From JBBTCX01 sp964494205 (GTDB taxonomy: Bacteria > Planctomycetota > Phycisphaerae > UBA1845): 64,000 nt of DNA. The stretch is taken from the NCBI GenBank assembly GCA_964494205.1, contig CAZBRD010000020.1:1-64000 (forward strand), in the 5' to 3' direction. This document shows, piece by piece, positions 52,681 to 61,124 of the stretch (positions are counted from its first letter, which is position 1; every line of letters starts with the position of its first letter). The notes beneath the pieces are model-generated. The model was not told where the DNA came from, searched no databases, and was given only the letters and a program-made list of their open reading frames with translations. The translations under genes and the position numbers were made by a program.

Positions 52681-53781
52681 ATGTCCGAAACTACACACAA
52701 CGATCGCGCTGCTGAGCCGGTTGCCATATCGCGGCGAAGGAAAGTCGTTTTCCTTTCTTTCATTGTCTTGGCTCTGTTGAGCATTGGCGAAGTTGGTTCG
52801 CGAATTTTTTGGGCGATGCGCGGTGTGCCGGTTTGGACAGCTCAGCGCATGATCCATCGGTCGTTTTACCCGGAGCTTGTTTCAGTTGAGAACGCGACGC
52901 CGTCGAGGACGGATGATGTTCTCGACATACTCCTGCTCGGCGGGTCAGTGCCGAACAACAACTATGGCAATATTGAGCATCTGCTGCGGGAGAAGCTGTT
53001 CTTGTCGGGCCATCCTGCCCGTGTCTACAACCTCGCGATGCCCGGTCAGACTTCGCTCGATAGCTATTACAAGTATCGTCATTTGCAGGATAAGCAGTTC
53101 GACTTGGTGCTCGTCTACCATGGCATCAACGAGGTGCGAGCGAACAATTGTCCTCCCGAAGTATTCAAGGCTGATTACTCGCATTACTCGTGGTACAGCC
53201 TCATCAATGCATGGGAGCGAGCGAGCGACTCTCGATGGTTTGTCGAGCCGTATACGTTCAGATTTCTCGGTTCGAAAGCCTTTGAACGACTGGGGCTGGC
53301 GAGCTATGTGCCGACGCATCAACCACGACCTGAAGACATGGAATGGGGGAAAGACGTCAAGACTGCGGCGTCGTTCAGGAAAAACATCGAGGGTATTATT
53401 CGCATTGCAGCTGCAAAGAACGAACGGCTTATCTTGATGTCCGTCGCGTACTATGTCCCGGAAGGCTACTCGAAAGAGAAATTCGATAAGCGGGAGCTCG
53501 ACTACTGCTCGCATGCGCTTCCGATTGAGCTGTGGGGGAAACCGGAATATGTGGCTGCGGCGATTGATGCGCACAACGTGGTCATTAAGTACCTGGCGAC
53601 AACCCATCAGCTCGAACTCGTTGACCAGAATCGGCTGATTCCCAGGAACAAGAAGAACTTCAACGACATCTGCCATTTGACGCATGAGGGATGTGAGAAC
53701 TTCGTAGATAACACGTTGAAGATTATTTCCTCTTCGTTTGTACATTATGACATTGGTGCGGCTGAAGACTTTGGCAATTGA
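52681..53781 (+). CDS. SGNH/GDSL-hydrolase-like membrane-anchored protein
   Basis: The 366-residue protein has an N-terminal signal anchor (about 22-39, KVVFLSFIVLALLSIGEVG) after 20 polar residues, then a SGNH-type domain: LLLGGSVPNNN (block I, GGS in place of GDS), NLAMPGQTSLD with the block II Gly, VYHGINEVR with the block III Asn, and DICHLTHEG with the block V Asp and His. Such proteins often act as acetylesterases or O-acyltransferases on polysaccharides. The change from GDS to GGS keeps the serine. Confidence 0.78.
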   Translation: MSETTHNDRAAEPVAISRRRKVVFLSFIVLALLSIGEVGSRIFWAMRGVPVWTAQRMIHRSFYPELVSVENATPSRTDDVLDILLLGGSVPNNNYGNIEHLLREKLFLSGHPARVYNLAMPGQTSLDSYYKYRHLQDKQFDLVLVYHGINEVRANNCPPEVFKADYSHYSWYSLINAWERASDSRWFVEPYTFRFLGSKAFERLGLASYVPTHQPRPEDMEWGKDVKTAASFRKNIEGIIRIAAAKNERLILMSVAYYVPEGYSKEKFDKRELDYCSHALPIELWGKPEYVAAAIDAHNVVIKYLATTHQLELVDQNRLIPRNKKNFNDICHLTHEGCENFVDNTLKIISSSFVHYDIGAAEDFGN

Positions 53782-53822
53782 TTTATTCGAAATGGAACGT
53801 TTTGCACAATTATCCGCGATCA

Positions 53823-54830
53823 ATGCGACTACTAGTCATCACCGGCTGTTTTATTTTTGCGTGTTCACCGGTCGTCTTTGCCGAAGAGCCGCTTCTCGAC
53901 TATTACGCGGAAATCGAACCATACGAGACCGGCTTTCTTAAAGTCTCCGACACGCACGAAATCTATTACGAAATCTGCGGTAATCCGAATGGTAAAACTG
54001 TCATGGTTTTCCACGGCGGCCCCGGTGGGGGGAGCTATCCCGGTTTGCGACGGTTTCACGATCCGTCCAAGTGGAAGATCGTTCTTCACGATCAGCGGGG
54101 CGCGGGCAAGAGTAAGCCGCACTGTGAACTCAAAGACAACAACACATCGGCGCTGTTAGAGGATGTGGAGAAACTTCGCGAGCACCTGAAGCTTGGCAAG
54201 GTGCACGTCTTCGGCGGTTCGTGGGGTTCGACGCTTGCGGTTGCTTATGCGGAGAAGTATCCGGCCAATGTGGAGTCACTTGTCATTCGCGGTGTGTTTC
54301 TCGGCAGCCAGTCCGAGATTGACCATTTTTATCATGGCGGCGTGGGCACCTTGTTCCCCGAGGAATATGCCAAACTCCAGGAGCTGATTCCAGAACCGAG
54401 AAAGATGCACTATCCGAAGCAGTTGTTCAAACTGCTCAAGGACGGCGACGAGGCCACCAAAAAGAAAATCGCCGTTGGGTGGGCGAGTTACGAAATCAAA
54501 GTGGCCAGCATGAACGCGTCCGACGAAAAGGTGGCTGCGAACTTCGTCGATTGGGACCCCTACGATTTTTCGTTGATCGAGAATTACTACATGGCCAACG
54601 GCTGTTTCGTGAAAGATGAAGAGCTGCTAAACAACGCGAAGAATATCGCCGACATTCCGACGATCATTGTGCAGGGGCGATATGACGTAGTTTGCCCGCC
54701 GATCACCGCGTGGAAGTTACATAAGAAGCTGAATAAGTCGAAACTGGTTATGGTCGAGACTGGTGCGCATGGCGCGGGTGATCCTCCCATGCGGTCGGCG
54801 CTGATTGCCGCGACGAAATCGCTTGAATAG
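53823..54830 (+). CDS. Secreted S33 alpha/beta hydrolase (proline iminopeptidase-like)
   Basis: From the ATG at 53823 the 335-residue product has a signal peptide (MRLLVITGCFIFACSPVVFA), then an S33 hydrolase: oxyanion HGGPGGG, DQRGAGKS, nucleophile GGSWGST (Ser133), an acidic residue in GRYDVVCPP, and His in ETGAHGAG. Prolyl aminopeptidases of this type release N-terminal proline. The signal peptide is unusual for the family, which is mainly cytoplasmic, and points to use of exogenous peptides. Confidence 0.87.
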   Translation: MRLLVITGCFIFACSPVVFAEEPLLDYYAEIEPYETGFLKVSDTHEIYYEICGNPNGKTVMVFHGGPGGGSYPGLRRFHDPSKWKIVLHDQRGAGKSKPHCELKDNNTSALLEDVEKLREHLKLGKVHVFGGSWGSTLAVAYAEKYPANVESLVIRGVFLGSQSEIDHFYHGGVGTLFPEEYAKLQELIPEPRKMHYPKQLFKLLKDGDEATKKKIAVGWASYEIKVASMNASDEKVAANFVDWDPYDFSLIENYYMANGCFVKDEELLNNAKNIADIPTIIVQGRYDVVCPPITAWKLHKKLNKSKLVMVETGAHGAGDPPMRSALIAATKSLE

Positions 54831-54964
54831 CGGTCTCGGGTAATGGTTAGTTAACGAAACGCAAATCTGTATTCACATCGCGTTGACACGAGTCGACCTG
54901 CGGCTACCCTCGCTGGCGAGTTGAAATATCCCCCATGGATTCTGCTGCATTGGCCGGAGGTTTC

Positions 54965-56524
54965 ATGAAAGCTGCTTCGCTATTCGTCGTCTCGCTCTGC
55001 ATACTTGGTTCTTCTGCTGTCATCGCCGGTGAGTCGCGCGAACAGTGGTATACGGATGGCCGCGATTTCGTGGCTAATGCCAAGAAACTTGCACCGATCA
55101 CAGCCAAGGCAAAGAACATTATCCTCTTTCTTGGCGACGGGATGGGTGTAACCACGGTCACGGCCGCGCGCATTCTAGAGGGTCAGCAGCAAGGAAAAAC
55201 GGGCGAAGAGAACGTGCTCAGTTTTGAGAAGTTTCCGTATTCCGCACTGATTAAGACTTACAACACCAACCAGCAGGTTCCCGATTCCGCGGGGACGATG
55301 ACCGCCATTGTTGCTGGAGTGAAGACGAAGGCCGGCGTCCTGAGCGTAGATCAGGACGTGACTCGCGGCGATCACACGTCGATGAGCGGAAATGAGGTTA
55401 CCACCATCCTGGAAATGGCAGAAAAGGCGGGCTTGTCTACCGGCGTCGTCACCAACATGACAGTCACGCACGCGACGCCCGGGGCCTGCTATGCGCACAC
55501 GCCCGAACGTGAATGGGAAGATGACGCGGGCCTTAGCAAAGAAGCGCGGGCTGCGGGATTCCCGGATATCGCACGGCAACTGATCGAGTTTCCCATCGGT
55601 AACGGCCTCGAAGTCGCGCTGGGGGGCGGGCGCAGTTATTTCCTGCCGAGTACCGTGGACGATCCCGAAGAATCATCGAAAAAAGGGCGGCGACTAGATG
55701 GTCGTGATCTAACAACTGAGTGGCAGAAAAAATCCAACGCAGCCTACGTCTGGAACAAGTCGCAATTCGACGCGATTGATCCGGCGAAGGTTGATCATCT
55801 GCTCGGCCTTTTTGATCCGCTTTACTTGGAGTACGAAATCGATCGCGCCAGCGACACCGGCGGCGAACCGTCACTGAGCGAGATGACCCGCAAGGCGATC
55901 GATGTAGTATCGAAAAATGAAAAGGGCTATTTCCTCATGGTCGAAGGCGGTCAGATTGATCGCGCGCATCATTCCACCAACGCCTATCGCGCTTTGACTG
56001 AGACAATTGAGTTCGCCAACGCCGTGCGGGTCGCGGTGGAGAAAACGAAGCGCGAAGAAACGCTGATCGTCGTCACGGCTGATCACAGTCATGTGTTTGT
56101 GATGGGGGGGCATGCGACGCGCGGCAACCCGATCCTGGGGCTGGTGTGGGGAAACAAGCGCGACGGCCAGCGAACGGACGCGCCCAAGAAGGATGCGCTC
56201 GGGCTGCCTTTCACGACGCTGAGTTATGCGAACGGACCTGGATACGCTGGTGAATCGGCTTCGCAACCGGAAGGGTCCAAGAAGTTCGATCACGAAGGCA
56301 AGGGTTTCAAGGGGATCACGCACGGTCGTCCCGAATTGAAAAACACCGACGTGCAGGCGCCATCGTATTTGCAGGAGTGCCTCGTGCCGCTGGAGGAGGA
56401 GACACACAGTGGAGAAGACGTTCCGCTCTATGCGGATGGACCGTCAGCACATCTATTCCGTGGGGTGATGGAACAGAACGTCATCTTTCATGTGATGGCG
56501 GAAGCGCTGCAATTGCAGCCGTGA
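54965..56524 (+). CDS. Alkaline phosphatase, secreted
   Basis: From the ATG at 54965 with GGAGG 5 bases upstream the 519-residue product has a signal peptide and the PhoA-type core: LFLGDGMG (D58, metal ligand), the nucleophile in PDSAGTMTA (S108), VEGGQIDRAHHSTN, TADHSHVF and HGRPELK. It releases phosphate from organic esters outside the cytoplasm and is typically induced by phosphate starvation, but no Pho box is evident here. Confidence 0.93.
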   Translation: MKAASLFVVSLCILGSSAVIAGESREQWYTDGRDFVANAKKLAPITAKAKNIILFLGDGMGVTTVTAARILEGQQQGKTGEENVLSFEKFPYSALIKTYNTNQQVPDSAGTMTAIVAGVKTKAGVLSVDQDVTRGDHTSMSGNEVTTILEMAEKAGLSTGVVTNMTVTHATPGACYAHTPEREWEDDAGLSKEARAAGFPDIARQLIEFPIGNGLEVALGGGRSYFLPSTVDDPEESSKKGRRLDGRDLTTEWQKKSNAAYVWNKSQFDAIDPAKVDHLLGLFDPLYLEYEIDRASDTGGEPSLSEMTRKAIDVVSKNEKGYFLMVEGGQIDRAHHSTNAYRALTETIEFANAVRVAVEKTKREETLIVVTADHSHVFVMGGHATRGNPILGLVWGNKRDGQRTDAPKKDALGLPFTTLSYANGPGYAGESASQPEGSKKFDHEGKGFKGITHGRPELKNTDVQAPSYLQECLVPLEEETHSGEDVPLYADGPSAHLFRGVMEQNVIFHVMAEALQLQP

Positions 56525-56611
56525 TCAACACAGCCAATGCCTTCTTTTCATTGGATTTGTAGCTGCGAGTAGAAGGCACAGCTCATGGGACTGCGGCACA
56601 AATCCTAAACG

Positions 56612-56630
56612 CACTGCTCGCAGAGCAGTG
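56612..56630. repeat. CACTGCTC hairpin between alkaline phosphatase and ruvB
   Basis: CACTGCTC (56612-56619) pairs with GAGCAGTG (56623-56630) around GCA, between two convergent genes. There is no T tract, so it may be a dispersed repeat or a weak bidirectional terminator. Confidence 0.5.
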
Positions 56631-56685
56631 GCACTCGGCGATTCTTGACCTGCCCGCCCGCTAGGTGAGCACGTTGTAGGCAGCG

Positions 56686-57732
56686 TTATGCGAACAGACT
56701 TGTCTGATCTGCTGTCGCTCGTGAATTGGTGCGGGTGAAAGGGATGGCTAGATGCTTGTACGCGGCCTCGGTGGCCTGCCGACCCTGGCGGGTGCGAATT
56801 AGAAAACCGATTTGCAGCAGATATGGTTCGACTACGTCTTCAAGTGTGTCGCGTTCCTGACCCATGGTGGCGGCGAGCGCTTCGATGCCGGCGGGGCCAC
56901 CGTTGTAGATTTTGATAAGCGAAGTGAGAAACGAGCGGTCGAGCTCGTCGAGGCCGAGGGCGTCAACCTGCTGCACGTCGAGGGCGCTTTGAACAAGATC
57001 GTGGCGGAGCACGCCGTCTCCCCGCACCTGTGCATAATCACGCGCACGCTTCAAGAGGCGGTTGGCTACGCGCGGGGTTCCGCGACTGCGTGCGGCGATG
57101 AGGTCGAGGGCGTCGGTCTCGGCGTCGACCCCCAGTTTTCTGGCTGATCGTTGAAGCACTTCCGTCAGATCGTCCGTGCCGTAGAAATCGAAATGATAGG
57201 AGTGGCCAAAGCGATCGCGCATCGCGTTGCTGAGCATGCCTGCGCGCGTCGTCGCGCCGATTAATGTGAATCGTCGCAAGGCGAAATTCACCACGCGGCC
57301 ACTGAGACCACCTTCGATTGTGAAATCGACACGGAAGTCTTCCATAGCAGGGTAGAGGAATTCTTCCACGATCGTTGGCAGTCGATGGATCTCATCGATG
57401 AACAGGACGTCGCCGGTTTCTAAGTTAGTGAGGATTGCCATGAGGTCGGCCTGTTTCGCGAGCGAGGGGCCAGACGTGATTCGCGGCGTCTTGCCGGTCA
57501 TTTCGCGGGCGATCACGTTGGCCAGCGTTGTCTTCCCCAAACCCGGTGGGCCATCGAGTAGAATGTGCTCCAGTGGTTCGCCGCGCTTTCGTGCGGCGGC
57601 CATCGCGATGGTGAGTTTTTCCATCAATGCGCGCTGACCGATCATCTCGGCTAAGGATTGGGGACGAAGAGCGCTGTCGAAGGATTCATCTTCGATGCGA
57701 GCACTTCCTGAGATGATACGATCGCGTGCCAT
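56686..57732 (-). CDS. ruvB: Holliday junction branch migration ATPase RuvB
   Basis: The 348-residue protein has DGPPGLGKTTLANVIA (Walker A), VLFIDEIHRLP (Walker B), GATTRAGMLSNAMRDRFGH (sensor I and arginine finger) and a winged-helix C-terminus. RuvB hexamers drive branch migration with RuvA. The gene is the last of ruvC-ruvA-ruvB, and a 116-base spacer with GAATTAC repeats separates it from ruvA. Confidence 0.97.
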   Translation of the reverse strand: MARDRIISGSARIEDESFDSALRPQSLAEMIGQRALMEKLTIAMAAARKRGEPLEHILLDGPPGLGKTTLANVIAREMTGKTPRITSGPSLAKQADLMAILTNLETGDVLFIDEIHRLPTIVEEFLYPAMEDFRVDFTIEGGLSGRVVNFALRRFTLIGATTRAGMLSNAMRDRFGHSYHFDFYGTDDLTEVLQRSARKLGVDAETDALDLIAARSRGTPRVANRLLKRARDYAQVRGDGVLRHDLVQSALDVQQVDALGLDELDRSFLTSLIKIYNGGPAGIEALAATMGQERDTLEDVVEPYLLQIGFLIRTRQGRQATEAAYKHLAIPFTRTNSRATADQTSLFA

Positions 57733-57738
57733 TTTTTT

Positions 57739-57851
57739 GAATTACGAATTACGAATTACGAATTACAAAGACATCGGACGCGTTTCGTGTCAGACCGAAT
57801 TACGTGGGCGTCCATAGACTTTTGTAATTAGTAATTTGCAATTCGTAATTA
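57739..57851. repeat. (GAATTAC)4 tandem repeat with inverted partner, between ruvA and ruvB
   Basis: Four perfect GAATTAC units run from 57739 to 57766 and continue as AAAG. A TTTTGTAATTAGTAATTTG stretch with ATTCGTAATTA (57820-57851) repeats the motif in inverted orientation, so the RNA could fold into one long AT-rich hairpin between ruvA and ruvB. One more GAATTAC lies in the loop near 57807. Related motifs appear at 1339-1366. Confidence 0.75.
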
Positions 57852-58475
57852 TCCTCCCGCTTTTATGCGATACGCCGCCCGGACCCATTCGTCGGCTGAA
57901 TCGATTTTCCCGTTCGACTTCGCTGCTTGATCCAACCAGCGCTCAGCTTCTCCGCGACCGTCGCCCCACGCAACCAGGATTTCGAGGGCGTCTTTCTGTG
58001 GTCGAGACAACGCCACCGATTCTCTTGGCATAGACACCGCAGCCGTTGCGGCCAAACTGCTGAGTTTGCCTTTGAGTGATGCGACTATCAACTCCGCGCC
58101 GCGCTGACCGATTCCCGGCAATCGTGAGAGGGCTTTGGCATCTCCCGATTCGATCCATGCCGCGATTCGGCCTGCCGGTTCGGCGAGGGCTTTCAGCGCC
58201 TTTCGGGGGCCGATTCCTTTTACGTTCACGAACTGTTGGAAGAACTCGCGATCCTCCACTCGCGTGAAGCCGAGCATGCGCGGAACCAGATTGCCTGATG
58301 CCTGATTCCCTTCGAAAAACTCGAGCGTGTGCAGTGTCACGCTTCGGCCGTGGAACGCAGCCAGTTCGCCGACTGCGTAGTGCGGAACCAAGACTTCTCG
58401 TGCGATTCCGCCTTGCTCGACCACCACCGAGCCTTCGGCGATTTCCGCGATAATGCCGGTGATTCGAACGATCAT
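57849..58475 (-). CDS. ruvA: Holliday junction DNA helicase subunit RuvA
   Basis: The 208-residue protein starts MIVRITGIIAEI and has the OB-fold domain, the helix-hairpin-helix segments (NVKGIGPRKALKAL and RLPGIGQRGAELIVASL) and a C-terminal domain III (ALEILVAWGDGRGEAERWLDQA). It binds the four-way junction and recruits RuvB. Its ATG overlaps the ruvC stop by 4 nt (ATGA). Confidence 0.96.
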   Translation of the reverse strand: MIVRITGIIAEIAEGSVVVEQGGIAREVLVPHYAVGELAAFHGRSVTLHTLEFFEGNQASGNLVPRMLGFTRVEDREFFQQFVNVKGIGPRKALKALAEPAGRIAAWIESGDAKALSRLPGIGQRGAELIVASLKGKLSSLAATAAVSMPRESVALSRPQKDALEILVAWGDGRGEAERWLDQAAKSNGKIDSADEWVRAAYRIKAGG

Positions 58476-59029
58476 CTCCGCGACTCCAAAGTCGCCAATA
58501 TCGCCGCTTGCGTCTTGCTTCGTGTTCGAGGCGATCGAGTCGCTATTGGATTCAACAGGTCGGCTGCACAGGTCATCGCGATGGCGATGGCGTCCGCCAC
58601 GTCAGCCGGTTCCGGGAGTTTTGACAGGCCGAGTTCGCGTTCGACCGAACGCTGGACCTGCAGCTTCGTGGCCCGGCCATGTCCTGTGAGATATCGCTTG
58701 ATGCGGGTGGCTGCGAAGCTTCGCACGGCGAGGCCCAGTTCGGCCGCAGCGGACAGAATCACGCCGCGTGCATGGCCCATCAAGATGGCAGTGCGAGGAT
58801 GTTCGTAATGTGCGTAGAGTTGTTCGACGGCAACGACGGCGGGAGAATGTTCCTGTAGTACGGATAAGACGTCGCTGCGAAGTCGTGCGAGGCGAGTGGG
58901 CAGTTCAAGCGCCCGATCGATTCGGCAAACGCCTGCGTCGAGGATGTGCATCGCGCCCGGTCGCCCGGCCATCACTGCGTAGCCGGTAATGGCTAAACCC
59001 GGATCGATACCGCAGATCACCGCATCCAT
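58472..59029 (-). CDS. ruvC: Holliday junction resolvase RuvC
   Basis: From the ATG at 59029 the 185-residue product carries the RNase H-like active site: D9 (CGIDPGLAITGYAV), E69 (AVEQLYAHYEHP), and D143 and D146 (PADVADAIAIAM). Length and motifs are standard. It overlaps ruvA by 4 nt and leads the ruvC-ruvA-ruvB cluster. The frame extends 25 codons upstream without a good start. Confidence 0.96.
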   Translation of the reverse strand: MDAVICGIDPGLAITGYAVMAGRPGAMHILDAGVCRIDRALELPTRLARLRSDVLSVLQEHSPAVVAVEQLYAHYEHPRTAILMGHARGVILSAAAELGLAVRSFAATRIKRYLTGHGRATKLQVQRSVERELGLSKLPEPADVADAIAIAMTCAADLLNPIATRSPRTRSKTQAAILATLESRR

Positions 59030-59114
59030 ACGGAACCAGCACTCCTTTGCGCGAGATGCGCCAACGATTTCGTGTAGGGTCGAGCCGAATTGATCGTATG
59101 TCAAGCGAATTCAA

Positions 59115-59147
59115 AGAAAAAGACCACCGCCTGGTAGGGCGGTGGTC
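59115..59147 (-). terminator. Terminator of the sppA transcript
   Basis: GACCACCGCC (59122-59131) pairs with GGCGGTGGTC (59138-59147) around TGGTAG. Read leftward the stem is followed by TTTTTCTTTG. It ends the leftward sppA transcript about 40 bases past the stop and lies directly upstream of ruvC. Confidence 0.88.
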
Positions 59148-59186
59148 GGGTGTGATTATCGAGCTCGCGCGTTGATGCGCCGCAGA

Positions 59187-61124
59187 TCAGCGCGTCGGGG
59201 TGAACATGTTCACCGCTGGTTTGGCTGCTTCGAGCCAATTCATCGCGTTCGTCTTAACGGGTGCAGCCATGCCGATCTCTTCGAGCGACGGCATTCCCAT
59301 CCAGCACAAAGGCTTGGTTGTTTGCGAGAAGAACAGAACCTGTTGATCGAAGGGCACCACCGGAGCCGCAGCGGTTGCCTGGAGGAACGTGTTGACCGCC
59401 TGCTCCATATTCACTGCGCCCAGCGACTCAAACAATTCGCCGAAGCTGCTGGAACGCGGGTAGTGGACGATCTTCAGCTCTGCGCTGGCGGGAATGTTAG
59501 CGAAATCGCGAGCGGAGTTGATGGCCTCTGCGAGTCCGCCGAGTTCATCGACGAGGCCAATTTCCTTGGCCTGGCGACCGGTGTAGATCCGGCCCTCCGC
59601 GATCTTGCGGACTTCGGCGGCGGGCAAGCGGCGTGTGGTGGCGACGCGATCGACGAAAATGCTGTAGAAGTCGTTGATGTAGTCCTGAATGAACTGGCGA
59701 TCGTCCTTGTCCATGGCGCGATGGGGGGAGCCGAGCGTGGCGCGATCGCCGCGCTTCATTTCGAAGAGCTCGTAGTCCATCCGGTTTAAGGCGGATTGCG
59801 CCATCTGGAAAATGCCGAGCACGCCGATCGAGCCGGTAATTGTTGTCGGCTGGGCAAAAATTCGCCGCGCTGGGCAGGCGATGTAATAACCGCCGGAACC
59901 GGCGACTCGTCCCATGCTGACGACGAGCGGCTTTTCCTCGTTCAGTTTGCGAAGCTGTTGCCAGATCACGTCGGAGGCGTAGCCCGAACCGCCGGGTGAA
60001 TCGACGCGCATCACGACTGCCTTGATCGACTTATTCTTGCGCAGTTCTTCGACGACTTCGACGAACGCATCGCGCGAAATGACCTGTGAGGCCATTCCCG
60101 CGCCGAGGTTTTGATCGATGATGGGGCCGCGAGCGTCGAGCACGGCGATCTTAGGCCCGACGGCCTTCCGGGCGTCTTCCTGCTGGCGCATCTCGTCGTT
60201 GATCATCTCCATGAAGTCCTGCAACGAGTTCACGTCTGCAAGGCTTCGCTCGAATCCCTGATACTTTTTCAGCTTGTCGCGACGCAGGATGCGATCGCGG
60301 CATTCATCGTAATAGGCCAAGTGGTCAGCGAGTCCGCGCTGGAGGGAATCGTTGGCATCGAACATCGCGGTGTTGACTATGTCGTCCACGGCCTCTCGCG
60401 AGAGCTTGCGGCTGGTCATGATGATGTTTTTGTAGTCTTCGATCCAGCCATCGAGGATCGCGTTGTACGCTTCCTTGAAATACTGATTCGGTTCGCGCTC
60501 GTTCATGAAGCCGGGATACTTGAAGCGGCCGGCGGTGATGACATCGAACTCGATGCCCTGCATCTGGTAGTGACCCTTGAGGAAGGGGAATACGCTTCCC
60601 ACGCCGGGCAGCGAAACGCCGCCAGTCGGGGCGAGGACGACCTCGTCGGCTGCACATGCGAGCAAGTAGGCGTTGGGACTGCCATCGTTGAAATAGGCTG
60701 TCACCTTTTTGCCGGAATTACGCACACGCTCTACGCCCGCACGCAGTTCTTCGACATCAGGCAACGACAGAGCGAGACCGCCGACATCGAGTAGAACTCC
60801 GCCGACTTTGTCGTCCTTCTGCCATTCTTCGAGGCGATCCAGCACGTCCTGCACGGTGCGCGTGCGGCCGGGCAGCGGCAAGTTGATCGCGCGAGCGGGC
60901 ACCACGTACTCATCGAGCTTCATCTCGACGAGCCGCTTGATGGGACTTTCGGCGTCGGACTTTTCTTTCGATTTGTCCGCGTCCTTGTCCTTGGACTTCT
61001 CTTTGTCTTTGTCCTTCTCCTCGGCCAGTGACTTCTGCTCGTCCTTCTTTTCCGGTTCTGGCTCTGAGGCCCAGACCGGTGCGATCAGACCGAACAGGAT
61101 CAACCATAATCTCGCCAGCTTCAT
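59187..61124 (-). CDS. sppA: Signal peptide peptidase SppA (67K type)
   Basis: The 645-residue protein has a signal sequence (MKLARLWLILFGLIAPVWAS) followed by an unusual ~35-residue stretch of alternating Lys, Asp and Glu (about 25-60), then two SppA/ClpP-like domains. The catalytic pair of 67K SppA is visible: Lys202 (AGRFKYPG) and Ser410 (GRVAGSGGYY), with DSPGGSGYASD near 375. It degrades cleaved signal peptides and membrane fragments. Its start overlaps the upstream gene by 4 nt. Confidence 0.93.
   Translation of the reverse strand: MKLARLWLILFGLIAPVWASEPEPEKKDEQKSLAEEKDKDKEKSKDKDADKSKEKSDAESPIKRLVEMKLDEYVVPARAINLPLPGRTRTVQDVLDRLEEWQKDDKVGGVLLDVGGLALSLPDVEELRAGVERVRNSGKKVTAYFNDGSPNAYLLACAADEVVLAPTGGVSLPGVGSVFPFLKGHYQMQGIEFDVITAGRFKYPGFMNEREPNQYFKEAYNAILDGWIEDYKNIIMTSRKLSREAVDDIVNTAMFDANDSLQRGLADHLAYYDECRDRILRRDKLKKYQGFERSLADVNSLQDFMEMINDEMRQQEDARKAVGPKIAVLDARGPIIDQNLGAGMASQVISRDAFVEVVEELRKNKSIKAVVMRVDSPGGSGYASDVIWQQLRKLNEEKPLVVSMGRVAGSGGYYIACPARRIFAQPTTITGSIGVLGIFQMAQSALNRMDYELFEMKRGDRATLGSPHRAMDKDDRQFIQDYINDFYSIFVDRVATTRRLPAAEVRKIAEGRIYTGRQAKEIGLVDELGGLAEAINSARDFANIPASAELKIVHYPRSSSFGELFESLGAVNMEQAVNTFLQATAAAPVVPFDQQVLFFSQTTKPLCWMGMPSLEEIGMAAPVKTNAMNWLEAAKPAVNMFTPTR

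Noticed and set aside
57739..57851. Possible CRISPR-like array
   Set aside because: The 7-base units are directly adjacent with no spacers, so this is a minisatellite, not CRISPR.
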